A DNA stretch of 64,000 bases from the NCBI RefSeq assembly GCF_900106035.1, contig NZ_FNUC01000004.1, positions 1,798,001 to 1,862,000 of the forward strand. Reading direction: 5' to 3'. This DNA is from Jiangella alba (GTDB lineage Bacteria; Actinomycetota; Actinomycetes; Jiangellales; Jiangellaceae). Within the stretch, counting starts at the first letter, position 1; each line of letters opens with the position of its first letter. A model generated the notes under the pieces. The model saw only the letters and a program-made list of their open reading frames with translations. It was not told the DNA's origin and ran no database searches. The position numbers and the translations under genes were made by a program. Positions 1 through 9,402 of this stretch are shown here, piece by piece.

Positions 1-386
1 TTGACCACGGCGGCGTGCTGGGACTTGCGCAGATGGGGGAGCGCGGCGCGGGTGACGCGGACCATGCCGACGACGTTGACGTCGTAGACGCGGTGCCATT
101 CGTCGTCGTCGTTGTCCTCGACGGTGCCCGCGGCGCCGATGCCGGCGTTGTTGACGACGATGTCGAGGCCGCCGAACCGCTGGGCGACGGCGTCGACGGC
201 CGCGGTGACGCCGTCGGAGTCGGTGACGTCGCACCGGACGGCGTAGAGGTCGGACGGGGCGTCGTCGACGGAGCGGTCGAGCACGCCGACCGACGCGCCG
301 GACGCGGCCAGCCGCCGTGCCGCCGCCAGCCCGATGCCCGACGCGCCGCCGGTGACCACCGCGGTCAGGCCATCGAATTCACCCAT
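1..386 (-). CDS. SDR family oxidoreductase, partial (probable 2-keto-3-deoxy-L-fuconate dehydrogenase)
   Basis: This is the N-terminal part of a short-chain dehydrogenase/reductase cut by the left window edge. Reading leftward from ATG at 386, the protein opens [19 protein letters not shown], the classical TGxxxGIG Rossmann motif, and continues to NNAG around residue 83. The catalytic Ser-Tyr-Lys lies beyond the edge. A GGGAG ribosome site precedes the ATG. The gene diverges from an L-fuconate dehydratase gene, and in the non-phosphorylating L-fucose pathway the next enzyme is an SDR that oxidises 2-keto-3-deoxy-L-fuconate with NAD. The substrate is therefore inferred from context; SDR membership is seen directly. 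Confidence 0.8.
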   Translation of the reverse strand, partial: MGEFDGLTAVVTGGASGIGLAAARRLAASGASVGVLDRSVDDAPSDLYAVRCDVTDSDGVTAAVDAVAQRFGGLDIVVNNAGIGAAGTVEDNDDDEWHRVYDVNVVGMVRVTRAALPHLRKSQHAAVV

Positions 387-534
387 CGTCCGCTCCCGTT
401 TCATCGAGGATCGATTGCGAGACATCCTACGTCACCGTGGTCAGACCACAGCATCGCCCCGAGGTCGTGGCAGACTGTCCGAGACAGACATCGGATGTTA
501 CGCGTCCCCGCGCCAGTTGATTGAAAGGGCCGCC

Positions 535-1827
535 ATGAGTCAGATCACCGCTCTCGACACGTTCGACCTGCGTTTCCCGACATCGCGGATGCTGGACGGG
601 TCGGACGCGATGAACCCCGATCCCGACTACTCCGCCGCCTACGTCGTCCTGCGCACCGACGACGACGGCCCCGACGGTCACGGGTTCGTGTTCACCATCG
701 GCCGGGGCAACGACGTGCAGGTCGCGGCGATCGACGCGCTCGCCCCGCTGATGGTGGGCTCGGACGTCGAGGCGCTGCTGTCGGACCTCGGCGGCGCCTG
801 GCGGCGGCTGGTACACGACTCGCAGCTGCGCTGGCTGGGCCCGGAGAAGGGCGTCATGCACATGGCCGTCGGCGCGGTGGTGAACGCGCTCTGGGACCTC
901 GCGGCCAAGCGGGCCGGGGTGCCGCTGTGGCGGCTGCTGTCCGACCTCTCGCCGGAGCGGCTGGTCGACCTCGTCGACTTCCGGTACCTCACCGACGTGC
1001 TCGACCCGGCCGAGGCGCTGCACCTGCTGCAGGCCGCCGAGGCGGGGAAGGCCGATCGCGCGGCGACGCTGCTGGCCGAGGGCTACCCGGCGTACACCAC
1101 CACCCCCGGCTGGCTGGGCTACGACGACGCCAAGCTGGCCCGGCTCACCCGTGAGGCGCTGGCGGCCGGGTTCACGCAGATCAAGCTGAAGGTCGGCGGC
1201 GACCTCGACGACGACATCCGCCGCCTGGCCATCGCCCGGGAGATCTGCGGCCCCGGCATCCGCATCGCCATCGACGCCAACCAGCGCTGGGACGTCGACG
1301 AGGCGGTCCGCTGGGTGAAGGAGCTGGAGCCGTTCGACCCGTGGTGGATCGAGGAGCCGACCAGCCCCGACGACATCCTCGGCCACGCCGCCATCGCGCA
1401 GCGCGTCGCCCCGATCCGGGTCGCCACCGGCGAGCACGTCGCCAACCGCGTCGTGTTCAAGCAGCTGCTGCAGGCCGGCGGGACGCAGATCGTGCAGATC
1501 GACGCCACCCGCGTCGCCGGTGTGAACGAGAACCTGGCGATCCTGCTGCTCGCCGCGAAGTACGGCGTCCCGGTCTGCCCGCACGCCGGCGGCGTCGGGC
1601 TGTGCGAGGCGGTCCAGCACCTCGCGATGGCCGACTACGTCGCCGTCAGCGGCACCCTGCAGGACCGTGTCATCGAGTACGTCGACCACCTGCACGAGCA
1701 CTTCGCCGACCCGGTCAGGGTCGAGAACGGCCGCTACCTGGCGCCGACGCGGCCGGGCGCCGGCACCGAGATCCTGGTGCCGTCGATCCAGGCGCACCGG
1801 TTCCCGGACGGTGCCGTGTGGAGCTGA
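535..1827 (+). CDS. fucD: L-fuconate dehydratase (enolase superfamily)
   Basis: 430-aa enolase-superfamily protein that dehydrates L-fuconate to 2-keto-3-deoxy-L-fuconate. The start [20 protein letters not shown] is strongly typical of fuconate dehydratases. Further along are the KxK base motif (IKLKVGG), the three metal ligands in [20 protein letters not shown] and ATGEHVANR, and a late CPHAGGVG histidine region. ATG at 535 is chosen because GAAAGGG lies just upstream and the protein then begins at the family's usual point; the open frame extends further 5' without support. The gene overlaps the following aldo/keto reductase by 10 nt, so the two form an operon, and a pathway SDR is divergent. 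Confidence 0.9.
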   Translation: MSQITALDTFDLRFPTSRMLDGSDAMNPDPDYSAAYVVLRTDDDGPDGHGFVFTIGRGNDVQVAAIDALAPLMVGSDVEALLSDLGGAWRRLVHDSQLRWLGPEKGVMHMAVGAVVNALWDLAAKRAGVPLWRLLSDLSPERLVDLVDFRYLTDVLDPAEALHLLQAAEAGKADRAATLLAEGYPAYTTTPGWLGYDDAKLARLTREALAAGFTQIKLKVGGDLDDDIRRLAIAREICGPGIRIAIDANQRWDVDEAVRWVKELEPFDPWWIEEPTSPDDILGHAAIAQRVAPIRVATGEHVANRVVFKQLLQAGGTQIVQIDATRVAGVNENLAILLLAAKYGVPVCPHAGGVGLCEAVQHLAMADYVAVSGTLQDRVIEYVDHLHEHFADPVRVENGRYLAPTRPGAGTEILVPSIQAHRFPDGAVWS

Positions 1828-2789
1828 CGTTGTCGCGGCTGGGGTTCGGCGCGGCCCCGATCGCCGGCCTCTACACCGCCGTCGACGAGGACGCCGCGGC
1901 CGCCACCGTCGACGCCGCCTGGGCCGCCGGGGTCCGCTACTTCGACACCGCGCCGCACTACGGGCTCGGCGTCTCCGAGCGGCGGCTGGGCGCCGCGCTG
2001 GCGCACCGGCCGCGGGCCGAGTACGTCGTGTCCACCAAGGCCGGGCGGCTGCTCGTCCCCGACGACCGCGGCGGCGCCGACCACGAGGGCAGCTTCGCCG
2101 TCGCGGCCACCCACCGCCGGGTCTGGGACCTCAGCCGCGACGGCATCAGGCGCAGCCTCGACGACAGCCTGACCCGGCTCGGCCTGGACCACGTCGACGT
2201 CCTCTACCTGCACGACCCCGAGGACCGCCTGGACGAGGCGCTGGCCACCGCGGTCCCGGCGCTGGCCGAACTGCGCGACGAGGGCGCCGTCACCGCCGTC
2301 GGCGCCGGGTCGAAGGACGCGGCCGCGCTGGCCCGGCTGGTCAGCGACGGCGGGCTGGACGTCGTCATGGTGGCCGGACGCTACACGCTGCTCGAACAGC
2401 CCGCGCTGACCGAACTGTTCCCCGCCTGCACCGCCGCCGGAACCGCCGTCGTGGCCGCCGGCGTCTACAACTCCGGCCTGCTCGCCGCGCCGGAGCCGGA
2501 CCCCGCCGGCACCTACGAGTACGGTGTGGTGCCGCCGGAGGTGCTGGCCCGCGCCCGCGACCTCGCCGCCGTCTGCGCCGATCACGACGCCGTGCTGCCG
2601 CAGGCCGCGCTGCAGTTCCCGCTGCGTCACCCGCTGGTCCGGTCGGCCGTCGTCGGCATGCGCAGCCCGGCCGAGGTGCGCCAGAACGCCGCCTGGCTGG
2701 ACGCCGCCGTCGCACCCGGGCTGTGGGCCGACCTGGAGGCGCGCGGGCTCACCCCCGTCGTCGGCGCAGGCGCAGCGGCGGCGCCCTGA
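1818..2789 (+). CDS. Aldo/keto reductase (probable L-fucose / aldose 1-dehydrogenase)
   Basis: 323-aa aldo/keto reductase starting at GTG 1818 inside the end of fucD. It has the TIM-barrel signatures of the D-threo-aldose/L-fucose dehydrogenase branch: [17 protein letters not shown] with the Asp and catalytic Tyr, the catalytic Lys in VVSTKAGR, and His in [11 protein letters not shown](P)-dependent oxidation of L-fucose to the fuconolactone would provide the first step of the pathway completed by FucD and the divergent SDR. A lactonase is not in view. The 3' end overlaps the convergent PAP2 gene by 41 nt. Family assignment is firm; the fucose substrate is inferred from the operon. Confidence 0.85.
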   Translation: MELTLSRLGFGAAPIAGLYTAVDEDAAAATVDAAWAAGVRYFDTAPHYGLGVSERRLGAALAHRPRAEYVVSTKAGRLLVPDDRGGADHEGSFAVAATHRRVWDLSRDGIRRSLDDSLTRLGLDHVDVLYLHDPEDRLDEALATAVPALAELRDEGAVTAVGAGSKDAAALARLVSDGGLDVVMVAGRYTLLEQPALTELFPACTAAGTAVVAAGVYNSGLLAAPEPDPAGTYEYGVVPPEVLARARDLAAVCADHDAVLPQAALQFPLRHPLVRSAVVGMRSPAEVRQNAAWLDAAVAPGLWADLEARGLTPVVGAGAAAAP

Positions 2790-3462
2790 GCACCGTCACC
2801 GAGATCATCAGGGCCAGCAGCCCCAGCGCCATGCCACCGGGGATGTCGCTGACCCAGTGGTAGTCGAGGGCGGTCATGAGGAACCCGGTGACCACCACCA
2901 GCGTGCCGGCCACCCAGAGGTAGCGGCGGAACCGGACCGGGTCGGGCTTCAGGCCGTTGGCCCCGAACAGCACCACGACCAGCAGGAACCACGTCAGCGT
3001 GGCGTTGGCGGTGTGCCCGGACGGGAACGCCTGCCCGACGCCGTGCAGGACGTCCTGCCCGCTGGCCGGCGGGGTGCGGCCCAGCCCGAACTTGATCCAG
3101 TACCCGACGAGCAGCACCGTCGCCAGCCCGGACACGATGGCGACGAGCACCCTGATGCTGCGCTGCTTGTACGCGACGAACAGGCCCACCGCGGCGATGA
3201 TCGGCAGCGTGTAGAGCCGCTGCCCGCCGAAGCGCGCCACGGTGTCGAGCACCGACTTCGTGAAGCCGCCGGGCTGGCGGGCGTCGACGTAGACGTGGAA
3301 GTCCCAGTCCCACCCGATGAACCAGGTGCGCTCGAGCACCAGCCATGTCATCAGGCCCAGCAGTGCGGCGCTGACCAGGCCTGCCGCCACCGACGGCGCC
3401 CACCACGGCCACTCACGCCGGGTGGACACTCGCGTCTGTGCGTCGTCGGTCACCATGGTCAC
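2749..3462 (-). CDS. PAP2-family membrane phosphatase
   Basis: Integral membrane phosphatidic acid phosphatase type 2 protein of about 237 aa with five to six hydrophobic segments. The three-part catalytic signature is visible: KFGLGRTPP, then PSGHTA, then the RDH-equivalent region [12 protein letters not shown] containing the active-site His. Such enzymes dephosphorylate lipid phosphates (phosphatidate, undecaprenyl pyrophosphate) on the outer membrane face; the substrate is not known here. The start is ambiguous among GTG 3462, ATG 3456 and GTG 3453. It is convergent and slightly overlapping with the aldo/keto reductase gene and divergent from cysS. Confidence 0.85.
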   Translation of the reverse strand: MTMVTDDAQTRVSTRREWPWWAPSVAAGLVSAALLGLMTWLVLERTWFIGWDWDFHVYVDARQPGGFTKSVLDTVARFGGQRLYTLPIIAAVGLFVAYKQRSIRVLVAIVSGLATVLLVGYWIKFGLGRTPPASGQDVLHGVGQAFPSGHTANATLTWFLLVVVLFGANGLKPDPVRFRRYLWVAGTLVVVTGFLMTALDYHWVSDIPGGMALGLLALMISVTVLRAPPLRLRRRRG

Positions 3463-3529
3463 CGTTCATTGTTCCCCATCGTGGCCGCGATCGGGGAACG
3501 GCGACGTCCACCCCCGCTACCCTTGTCCG

Positions 3530-4978
3530 GTGAGTCTTCGCCTGTACGACACCGCCAGCAGTGAGATCCACGACTTCGTCCCGGTGACGCCGGGCCAGGT
3601 CGGGATCTACCACTGTGGGCTGACCGTGCAGGGGCCGCCGCACATCGGGCACATCCGCAAGGAAGTCGTGTTCGACGTGCTGCGGCGCTGGTTCGAGCAC
3701 AACGGCTTCGAGGTCACCATCGTGGCCAACGTCACCGACATCGACGACAAGATCCTCACCAAGTCGGCCGAGGCGGGACGTCCGTGGTGGGCGTGGGCGT
3801 ACGAGAACGAGCGCGCGCTCGACGCCGCCTACGAGGTGCTCGGCTGCCTGCCGGCCAGCTATCAGCCGCGGGCCACCGGGCACATCCCCGAGATGGTCGA
3901 GCTGATGGACGAGCTGATCGAGCGCGGCCACGCCTACGCCTCCGAGGACGGCTCCGGCGACGTCTACTTCGACGTGCGCTCGTGGCCGTCGTACGGCGAG
4001 CTGTCCGGCCAGAAGATCGACGAGATGGAGCCGGCCGCCGACGCCGACCCGCGGGGCAAGCGCGACCCCCGCGACTTCGCGCTGTGGAAGGGGCACAAGC
4101 CCGGCGAGCCGCCCACGGCGTCCTGGCCCACGCCGTTCGGCCGCGGCCGCCCCGGCTGGCACCTGGAGTGCTCGGCCATGGCCGGCAAGTACCTCGGCGC
4201 CGAGTTCGACATCCACGGCGGCGGCATCGACCTGCGCTTCCCGCACCACGAGAACGAGCTGGCCCAGTCGCGCGCGGCCGGGCGGCCGTTCGCCCGCACC
4301 TGGATGCACAACGGCTGGGTCACCACGGCCGGCGAGAAGATGAGCAAGTCGCTCGGCAACTCGCTGCTGGTCGCCGACGTCGTGCAGCGCATCCGGCCGA
4401 TCGAGCTGCGGTACTACCTCGCCGCGCCGCACTACCGCAGCCACGTCGAGTTCTCCGAGGAGGCGCTGGCCGAGGCGGCCGCGGCCTTCCGGCGCATCGA
4501 GGGCTACGTCGTCCGGGCGGCCGAGGTGACCACCGACGTCCAGCCGGCCGCCGACGTCCCCGCGGCGTTCCGGGCCGCCATGGACGACGACCTCTCCGTG
4601 CCGCAGGCGCTGGCGGTGCTGTTCGACACCGTCCGCGAGGGCAACACCCTGCTGACGTCCGGCGAGCGGGTCGAGCTGCGGGCCAACCTCGCGTCGGTGC
4701 GGGCCATGCTCGGTGTGCTGGGTCTCGACCCGCTGGCCGAGCCGTGGCTGGGGCTCGGTACGGTCGGCAGCGGCGGCGACCGCCTGCGCGGCGCCGTCGA
4801 CGTCCTCGTCCACACCGTGCTGGAGCAGCGCCAGACGGCCCGCGAGAACCGCGACTTCGCCACCGCCGACGCCCTGCGCGACCGGCTCAAGGCGGCCGGC
4901 ATCGTCGTCGAGGACAACCCCGACGGCACCCGCTGGCAACTGGCCGACGAACCCGGCGATCTCGGAGGAAACGACTGA
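3530..4978 (+). CDS. cysS: Cysteine--tRNA ligase
   Basis: 482-aa class I aminoacyl-tRNA synthetase. It has the HIGH motif at residues 38-41 and KMSKS at 270-274. The zinc site is complete: Cys29, Cys214, His239 and Glu243 fit the E. coli C28/C209/H234/E238 pattern. The DALR-type C-terminal domain is present (residues 350-480). The mycothiol ligase MshC was considered, but the full length and the C-terminal domain fit CysS. GTG 3530 is chosen because [10 protein letters not shown] is the usual N-terminus. Its stop overlaps the next ATG (TGATG), so it is translationally coupled to the rRNA methyltransferase gene, the common cysS-rlmB arrangement of actinomycetes. Confidence 0.95.
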   Translation: MSLRLYDTASSEIHDFVPVTPGQVGIYHCGLTVQGPPHIGHIRKEVVFDVLRRWFEHNGFEVTIVANVTDIDDKILTKSAEAGRPWWAWAYENERALDAAYEVLGCLPASYQPRATGHIPEMVELMDELIERGHAYASEDGSGDVYFDVRSWPSYGELSGQKIDEMEPAADADPRGKRDPRDFALWKGHKPGEPPTASWPTPFGRGRPGWHLECSAMAGKYLGAEFDIHGGGIDLRFPHHENELAQSRAAGRPFARTWMHNGWVTTAGEKMSKSLGNSLLVADVVQRIRPIELRYYLAAPHYRSHVEFSEEALAEAAAAFRRIEGYVVRAAEVTTDVQPAADVPAAFRAAMDDDLSVPQALAVLFDTVREGNTLLTSGERVELRANLASVRAMLGVLGLDPLAEPWLGLGTVGSGGDRLRGAVDVLVHTVLEQRQTARENRDFATADALRDRLKAAGIVVEDNPDGTRWQLADEPGDLGGND

Positions 4979-5952
4979 TGGCGGGCAATTCCCAGCGCCG
5001 CGGCGCCATGCGCAAGACCGGCACCAAGAAGGGCATGGTCGTCGGCTCCGGCGGGCAGCGGCGCAAGGCGCTCAAGGGCAAGGGCCCGACGCCGAAGGCC
5101 GAGGACCGCCCCGCCCACCCGGCGTCGCGCAAGGCGGCCGGGGCCCGGAAGGCGGCCGAGAAGTCCGGCGCGCCGCGCCGCGGCACCGGGCGGCCCGGCG
5201 CCGCCGAGACCGTCGCCGGGCGCAACGCCGTCGTCGAGGCGCTGCGGGCCGAGGTGCCGGTGAAGGCGCTCTACGTGGCCGAGCGCATCGACAGTGACGA
5301 CCGCGTCCGCGAGGTGCTGAAGCTCGCCGCCGAGCGCGGCCTGCCGCTGCTCGAGTCGCCGCGCTCCGAGCTCGACCGCCTCACCGGCGGCGCCGTGCAC
5401 CAGGGGCTGGCGCTGACGCTGCCGCCGTACGACTACGCCGACCCCGCCGACCTCGTCGCCGCCGCGTTCGACGCCGGTGAGGTGCCGCTCGTCGTCGCGC
5501 TCGACGGCGTCACCGACCCCCGCAACCTCGGCGCCGTCGTCCGCTCGGCCGCCGCGTTCGGCGCCCACGGCGTCGTCGTGCCCGAGCGGCGCAGCGCCGG
5601 CATGACGGCCGGCGCCTGGAAGACGTCCGCCGGCGCGGCCGCCCGGCTGCCCGTCGCGAAGGCGACCAACCTCGCCCGCGCGCTGCGCGCGTACCAGGAG
5701 GCCGGGCTGTTCGTCGTCGGGCTCGACGGCTCCGGCGACACCGACATCGCCGCCGCCCGCGCGCTCGACCAGCCGCTGTGCCTGGTGGTCGGGTCCGAGG
5801 GCACCGGCATGTCGCGCATCGTCACCGAGACCTGCGATCTGGTCGTGCGCATCCCCATCGTGAGCGGCGTCGAGTCGCTCAACGCGGGCGTCGCGGCCGG
5901 GGTCGCGCTCTACGAGGTCACCCGCGCCAGGGCTGTCGGCGAGGCACGGTAG
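4978..5952 (+). CDS. rlmB: 23S rRNA (guanosine-2'-O)-methyltransferase RlmB/TrmH family
   Basis: 324-aa SPOUT methyltransferase that probably 2'-O-methylates a guanosine in 23S rRNA using SAM. The first 75 residues are a Lys/Arg-rich extension (GTKKGMVVGSGGQRRKALKGKG) typical of the actinobacterial form. It is followed by a substrate-binding domain (AGRNAVVEALRA) and the knotted domain with DPRNLGAVVRSAAAFGAHGV, VVGSEGTGMSR and SLNAGVAAGVALYE, the three SPOUT motifs. It overlaps cysS by one base and is in the same operon. Close paralogues exist in the family, including the gene at 7.2 kb, so the exact rRNA position is inferred. Confidence 0.9.
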   Translation: MAGNSQRRGAMRKTGTKKGMVVGSGGQRRKALKGKGPTPKAEDRPAHPASRKAAGARKAAEKSGAPRRGTGRPGAAETVAGRNAVVEALRAEVPVKALYVAERIDSDDRVREVLKLAAERGLPLLESPRSELDRLTGGAVHQGLALTLPPYDYADPADLVAAAFDAGEVPLVVALDGVTDPRNLGAVVRSAAAFGAHGVVVPERRSAGMTAGAWKTSAGAAARLPVAKATNLARALRAYQEAGLFVVGLDGSGDTDIAAARALDQPLCLVVGSEGTGMSRIVTETCDLVVRIPIVSGVESLNAGVAAGVALYEVTRARAVGEAR

Positions 5953-6026
5953 GCTACGGCCGATCACCGACCGCCGTCGTCCGGGCGATCCTCGGTCACG
6001 GCGCGACCCCGCGGAGGTAACCGGAC

Positions 6027-7175
6027 GTGTCCGTGGAGCGCATGCTGCCCACGCCCGAGGCCGTCGACCTGATCGGCCTGGTTCGTGATATCGCCGAGCG
6101 CGAGCTGCGCCCGCGCGCGGCCGCGGCCGAGGAGGCGGGCGAGTACCCGCGCGACCTCGTCCGCACGCTGGGCCGCATCGGCCTGCTCGGCCTGCCGTAC
6201 GAGGAGGCCTACGGCGGCGCCGCCCAGCCGTACGAGGTGTACCTCCAGGTCCTGGAGGAACTGGCGGAGCGGTGGGCCACCATCGCGCTCACCGTCAGCG
6301 TGCACTCGCTGTCCTGCTGGCCGCTGGCCACGCACGGCACCGTCGAGCAGCGCAAGCGCTGGCTGCCCGACCTCATCGGCGGCGACCTGCTGGGCGCGTA
6401 CTGCCTGTCCGAGCCGCAGGCCGGCTCCGACGCGGCCGCGCTGACCACGCGGGCGGTCCGCGACGGCGACGCGTACGTGCTGACCGGCACCAAGGCGTGG
6501 ATCACGCACGGCGGCATCGCCGACTTCTACACCGTGTTCGCCCGCACCTCCGACGACGGGTCGCGCGGCATCTCGTGCTTCCTGGTGCCGGCCGACCTCC
6601 CTGGCCTGTCCTTCGGCGCGCCGGAGAAGAAGATGGGCCTGACCGCGTCGCCCACCACCATCGTCAACCTCGACGGCGTCCGGGTGCCGGCCGAGCGGCG
6701 CATCGGCCGCGAGGGCGACGGCTTCGGCATCGCGCTCGAGGCGCTGAACTCCGGCCGGCTCGGCGTCACCGCCGTCGCGACCGGGCTCGCCGAGGCCGCG
6801 TTGCAGGCCGCCGTCGCCTACGCGCGCGAGCGGGAGCAGTTCGGGAAGGCGATCATCGACCACCAGGGCCTCGGCTTCCTGCTCGCCGACATGGCGGCGG
6901 CGGTCGAGTCGGCCCGCGCGCTGTACGTCGTGGCCGCCCGCCGCCGCGACGCGTCGATGCCGTTCCGGCACCAGGCGTCGGTGGCCAAGCTGGTCGCCAC
7001 CGACAACGCCATGCGCGTGACGACCGACGCCGTCCAGGTGCTCGGCGGCGCCGGGTACACCCGCGACCACCCGGTCGAACGGTACTTCCGCGAGGCCAAG
7101 GTCATGCAGATCTTCGAGGGCACCAACCAGATCCAGCGGCTGGTCATCTCGCGCGAGCTGCGGTCGCCGGGGTGA
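6027..7175 (+). CDS. Acyl-CoA dehydrogenase
   Basis: 382-aa FAD-dependent acyl-CoA dehydrogenase acting in fatty-acid or branched-chain acyl-CoA oxidation. Visible signatures are CLSEPQAGSDAAA and TGTKAWITHGG (FAD/substrate binding), the GRLGVTAVATGLAEAAL helix, QVLGGAGYTRDHPVERYFREAKVMQI and IFEGTNQIQR carrying the catalytic Glu. GTG 6027 is preceded by GGAGGTAACC at good spacing. The 3' end overlaps the next gene by a GTGA junction, so they are coupled. The chain-length preference cannot be read from sequence. Confidence 0.93.
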   Translation: MSVERMLPTPEAVDLIGLVRDIAERELRPRAAAAEEAGEYPRDLVRTLGRIGLLGLPYEEAYGGAAQPYEVYLQVLEELAERWATIALTVSVHSLSCWPLATHGTVEQRKRWLPDLIGGDLLGAYCLSEPQAGSDAAALTTRAVRDGDAYVLTGTKAWITHGGIADFYTVFARTSDDGSRGISCFLVPADLPGLSFGAPEKKMGLTASPTTIVNLDGVRVPAERRIGREGDGFGIALEALNSGRLGVTAVATGLAEAALQAAVAYAREREQFGKAIIDHQGLGFLLADMAAAVESARALYVVAARRRDASMPFRHQASVAKLVATDNAMRVTTDAVQVLGGAGYTRDHPVERYFREAKVMQIFEGTNQIQRLVISRELRSPG

Positions 7176-7963
7176 GGGTGGTCGAACGGCGCAACGCCAC
7201 GTTCCAGCAGTGGCAGGCGCTGCTGACCAACCGGTCGAAGCGGCAGGCCAGCGGCGAACTGCTGGTCCAGGGCGTGCGGCCGATCACGCTGGCCGCCGCG
7301 GCCGGGGTGCCGTTCGTGTCGCTGCTGTTCGACGGCCGGCCGCGGCCCTCGTCATGGGCGGCCGAGCTGATGGCGTCCGGGGTGGCCCCGGTCGTCCGGG
7401 TGGCGCCGTCGCTGCTGGCCGAGCTGGGTGAGCGCTCCGACGGCGCGCCCGAACTGCTCGCCGTCGTCCGCCGTCCCTCCGACTCCGTCTCCCGGCTGCC
7501 CGACGTCGCCGCGCCGCTGGTCGTGGTGTTCGACCGGCCCGCTTCGCCGGGCAACGTCGGGTCGCTGATCCGCTCGGCCGACGCCCTCGGCGCCCACGGC
7601 GTCGTGGTGGCGGGGCATGCGGCGGACCCGTGGGACCCGCAGTCGGTGCGGGCCAGCACCGGGTCGGTGTTCACCATCCCGGTGCTGCGGCTGCCCGGCC
7701 CGGCGCCGCTGCTCACCTGGGCCGCCTCCGCCGGCGCGACGATCGTCGGCACCGACGAGACGGGGACGGTGGAGCTGGCGGGCGCCCCGCTGGCCGGCGC
7801 CGCCGTCGTCGTGATCGGCAACGAGACCACCGGCATGAGCCGCGCCTGGCGCGACGCCTGCGACGTCGTCGCCCGCATCCCCATGACCGGCGGCGCCAGC
7901 TCCCTCAACGCGGCCGCCGCCGGCGCCGTCGTCCTCTACGAGGCGTTGCGCCAGCGCTCGTAA
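7172..7963 (+). CDS. SpoU/TrmH-family RNA 2'-O-methyltransferase
   Basis: 263-aa SPOUT methyltransferase, shorter than RlmB and lacking the basic N-terminal extension. It opens with RRNATFQQWQALLTNRSKRQ, an RNA-binding start seen in the TsnR-like branch, then shows SPGNVGSLIRSADALGAHGVVVAG, VVIGNETTGMSR and SSLNAAAAGAVVLYE. GTG 7172 overlaps the acyl-CoA dehydrogenase stop, and a second GTG lies at 7178; either could be used. The target RNA is unknown. Some relatives methylate 23S rRNA and can confer antibiotic resistance, but nothing here shows that role. Confidence 0.85.
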   Translation: MRVVERRNATFQQWQALLTNRSKRQASGELLVQGVRPITLAAAAGVPFVSLLFDGRPRPSSWAAELMASGVAPVVRVAPSLLAELGERSDGAPELLAVVRRPSDSVSRLPDVAAPLVVVFDRPASPGNVGSLIRSADALGAHGVVVAGHAADPWDPQSVRASTGSVFTIPVLRLPGPAPLLTWAASAGATIVGTDETGTVELAGAPLAGAAVVVIGNETTGMSRAWRDACDVVARIPMTGGASSLNAAAAGAVVLYEALRQRS

Positions 7964-7989
7964 TTATCCTTGCATCGTTCGCGCGACCG

Positions 7990-8015
7990 TTTAAGTTTGT
8001 GACCATAAACTTAAA
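7990..8015. promoter_or_regulatory. 26-bp palindromic operator upstream of the Fic gene
   Basis: The arms TTTAAGTTTGTG and CATAAACTTAAA are separated by two bases and pair with one mismatch; the outer nine bases of each arm are perfect. It lies in the only markedly AT-rich stretch of this neighbourhood, 32 bp before the Fic start codon, where a promoter is expected. The Fic protein carries a C-terminal winged-helix-like region, so autoregulation is a reasonable inference. Confidence 0.6.
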
Positions 8016-8046
8016 TAGATCCGTCGTGAATGAAAGGATAATCGAG

Positions 8047-9339
8047 ATGGCTTTCTGGGAAGCTGCGCACTGGGAGTCCCAGCTCCAGTCCGGAGTGCCC
8101 AGGGCGGCGCAACGTGCTGGGTCCTATCGACGCTACGTTCCCGACGCCATCGACGGTCTCGGCCTCGCCGTGCGTGGCGATCTCTCCCGGCAGGTCACCC
8201 GGGTCGAGCGCGACCTCCGTGCCCTGAACGGACCAGATGCGGAGGGTCTGTCGGGGATCGCTCGCTTTCTCCTGCGATCTGAAGCGATCGCCAGCTCCCG
8301 CATCGAGGGCATCGCGTCGTCGCCGCAGCAGGTGGCGCTGGCCGAGTTGGGGCAGTCAGAGTCGGTGAGGGGCGTGAGCGAACAGGCTCGCCTGGTCGCC
8401 AACAACATGACGATCGTGCGGCGGTCGACAACGGAGCTGGTCGAGGCCGACCAGCTGACCGTCGACGGCATCGTCGACCTGCACGCATCACTGCTGCCGG
8501 ACCAGCCGCGCCACCATGGTCTGCGCACGGTGCAGAACTGGATCGGCGGGTCGGACTGGAACCCGATCGGCGCCGACTTCGTTCCGCCGGCGCATGAGCG
8601 GGTGCCCGACCTGATGGCCGACCTCGTCGACTACCTCAACGGCGCCGCGCACGCACCGCTGATCCAGGCGGCCGTCGTGCATGCGCAGTTCGAGACGATC
8701 CACCCGTTCACCGACGGCAACGGACGGGTCGGCCGGGCCCTCATTCACACCGTCCTCGCTCGCCGCGGCGCGACGCAGCAGGCGGTGCTGCCGATCAGTC
8801 TGGTGCTCGCCACACTGCGTGACCGGTACATCGCCGGCTTGGGCGCCTATCGGCACGAGGCCGGCGCGGGCAGCGCGGCGGCCAGCACGGCCGTCAACCA
8901 CTGGCTGGAGATGTTCGTGCACGCGTCAGCGATCGCGGTCGAGCAGTCGTCCTCGTTGCGTAATCGGATCAACGAATTGCGGACCGAGTGGGAGGCGCGC
9001 CTGTCGAGTCATCGCAGCTCGATCGGGTTGCGGGCGGCGCCACGGACGGACTCGGCCGTCGCGCGTCTGCTCCAGCAACTCCCGGAGGCACCGGTGGTGA
9101 CCGCCACGACGCTGACGAGGATTCTCGACGTCTCGTTCCCGGCGGCGACGGCGGCGCTGGAGGAACTACGTCAGGCCGGCATTCTGCGCACCAAGGCGAT
9201 CGAGCGGGGCGCAACGGCCTACATCGCCGGCGAGGTGCTCGACCTCGTCACGCTGACGGAGCGAGCGCTGGCGAGCACGAAGCTCGACACTCGGGCGGCA
9301 CCTCCGGTTCGGCCGGTGCCGGCGATTCCCGGCCGCTGA
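8047..9339 (+). CDS. Fic-domain protein (class II, self-inhibited AMPylator type)
   Basis: 430-aa Fic protein. The catalytic motif HPFTDGNGRVGR is intact at residues 219-230, so transfer of AMP or another nucleotide-derived group to a target hydroxyl is expected. The inhibitory helix motif [S/T]xxxE[G/N] is present upstream as SSRIEG (residues 83-88), making this a class II, intramolecularly inhibited enzyme. The C-terminal third (about 335-410) looks like a winged helix: ATTLTRILDVSFPAATAALEELRQAGIL. ATG 8047 is preceded by AAAGGA at 9 nt. It is monocistronic, with a palindromic operator before it and a strong terminator after it, and its codon usage and AT-rich promoter differ from its neighbours, suggesting acquisition. 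The target is unknown. Confidence 0.85.
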   Translation: MAFWEAAHWESQLQSGVPRAAQRAGSYRRYVPDAIDGLGLAVRGDLSRQVTRVERDLRALNGPDAEGLSGIARFLLRSEAIASSRIEGIASSPQQVALAELGQSESVRGVSEQARLVANNMTIVRRSTTELVEADQLTVDGIVDLHASLLPDQPRHHGLRTVQNWIGGSDWNPIGADFVPPAHERVPDLMADLVDYLNGAAHAPLIQAAVVHAQFETIHPFTDGNGRVGRALIHTVLARRGATQQAVLPISLVLATLRDRYIAGLGAYRHEAGAGSAAASTAVNHWLEMFVHASAIAVEQSSSLRNRINELRTEWEARLSSHRSSIGLRAAPRTDSAVARLLQQLPEAPVVTATTLTRILDVSFPAATAALEELRQAGILRTKAIERGATAYIAGEVLDLVTLTERALASTKLDTRAAPPVRPVPAIPGR

Positions 9340-9347
9340 ACGCGCGA

Positions 9348-9383
9348 GAGCCGGGACCGGTCTGGGTGGACCGGTCCCGGCTC
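9348..9383. terminator. Bidirectional hairpin terminator
   Basis: A perfect 15-bp GC-rich stem (GAGCCGGGACCGGTC and its complement) closes a 6-nt loop. It sits between the convergent Fic and drug-exporter genes, 8 nt after the Fic stop. There is no U tract, as is common for actinomycete terminators. Confidence 0.75.
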
Positions 9384-9402
9384 CCGGGACAGCGCTCGAA
9401 GG

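Noticed and set aside
3530..4978. Mycothiol ligase MshC instead of CysS
   Set aside because: The protein is 482 aa with a full C-terminal domain and the HIGH, KMSKS and zinc motifs of CysS.
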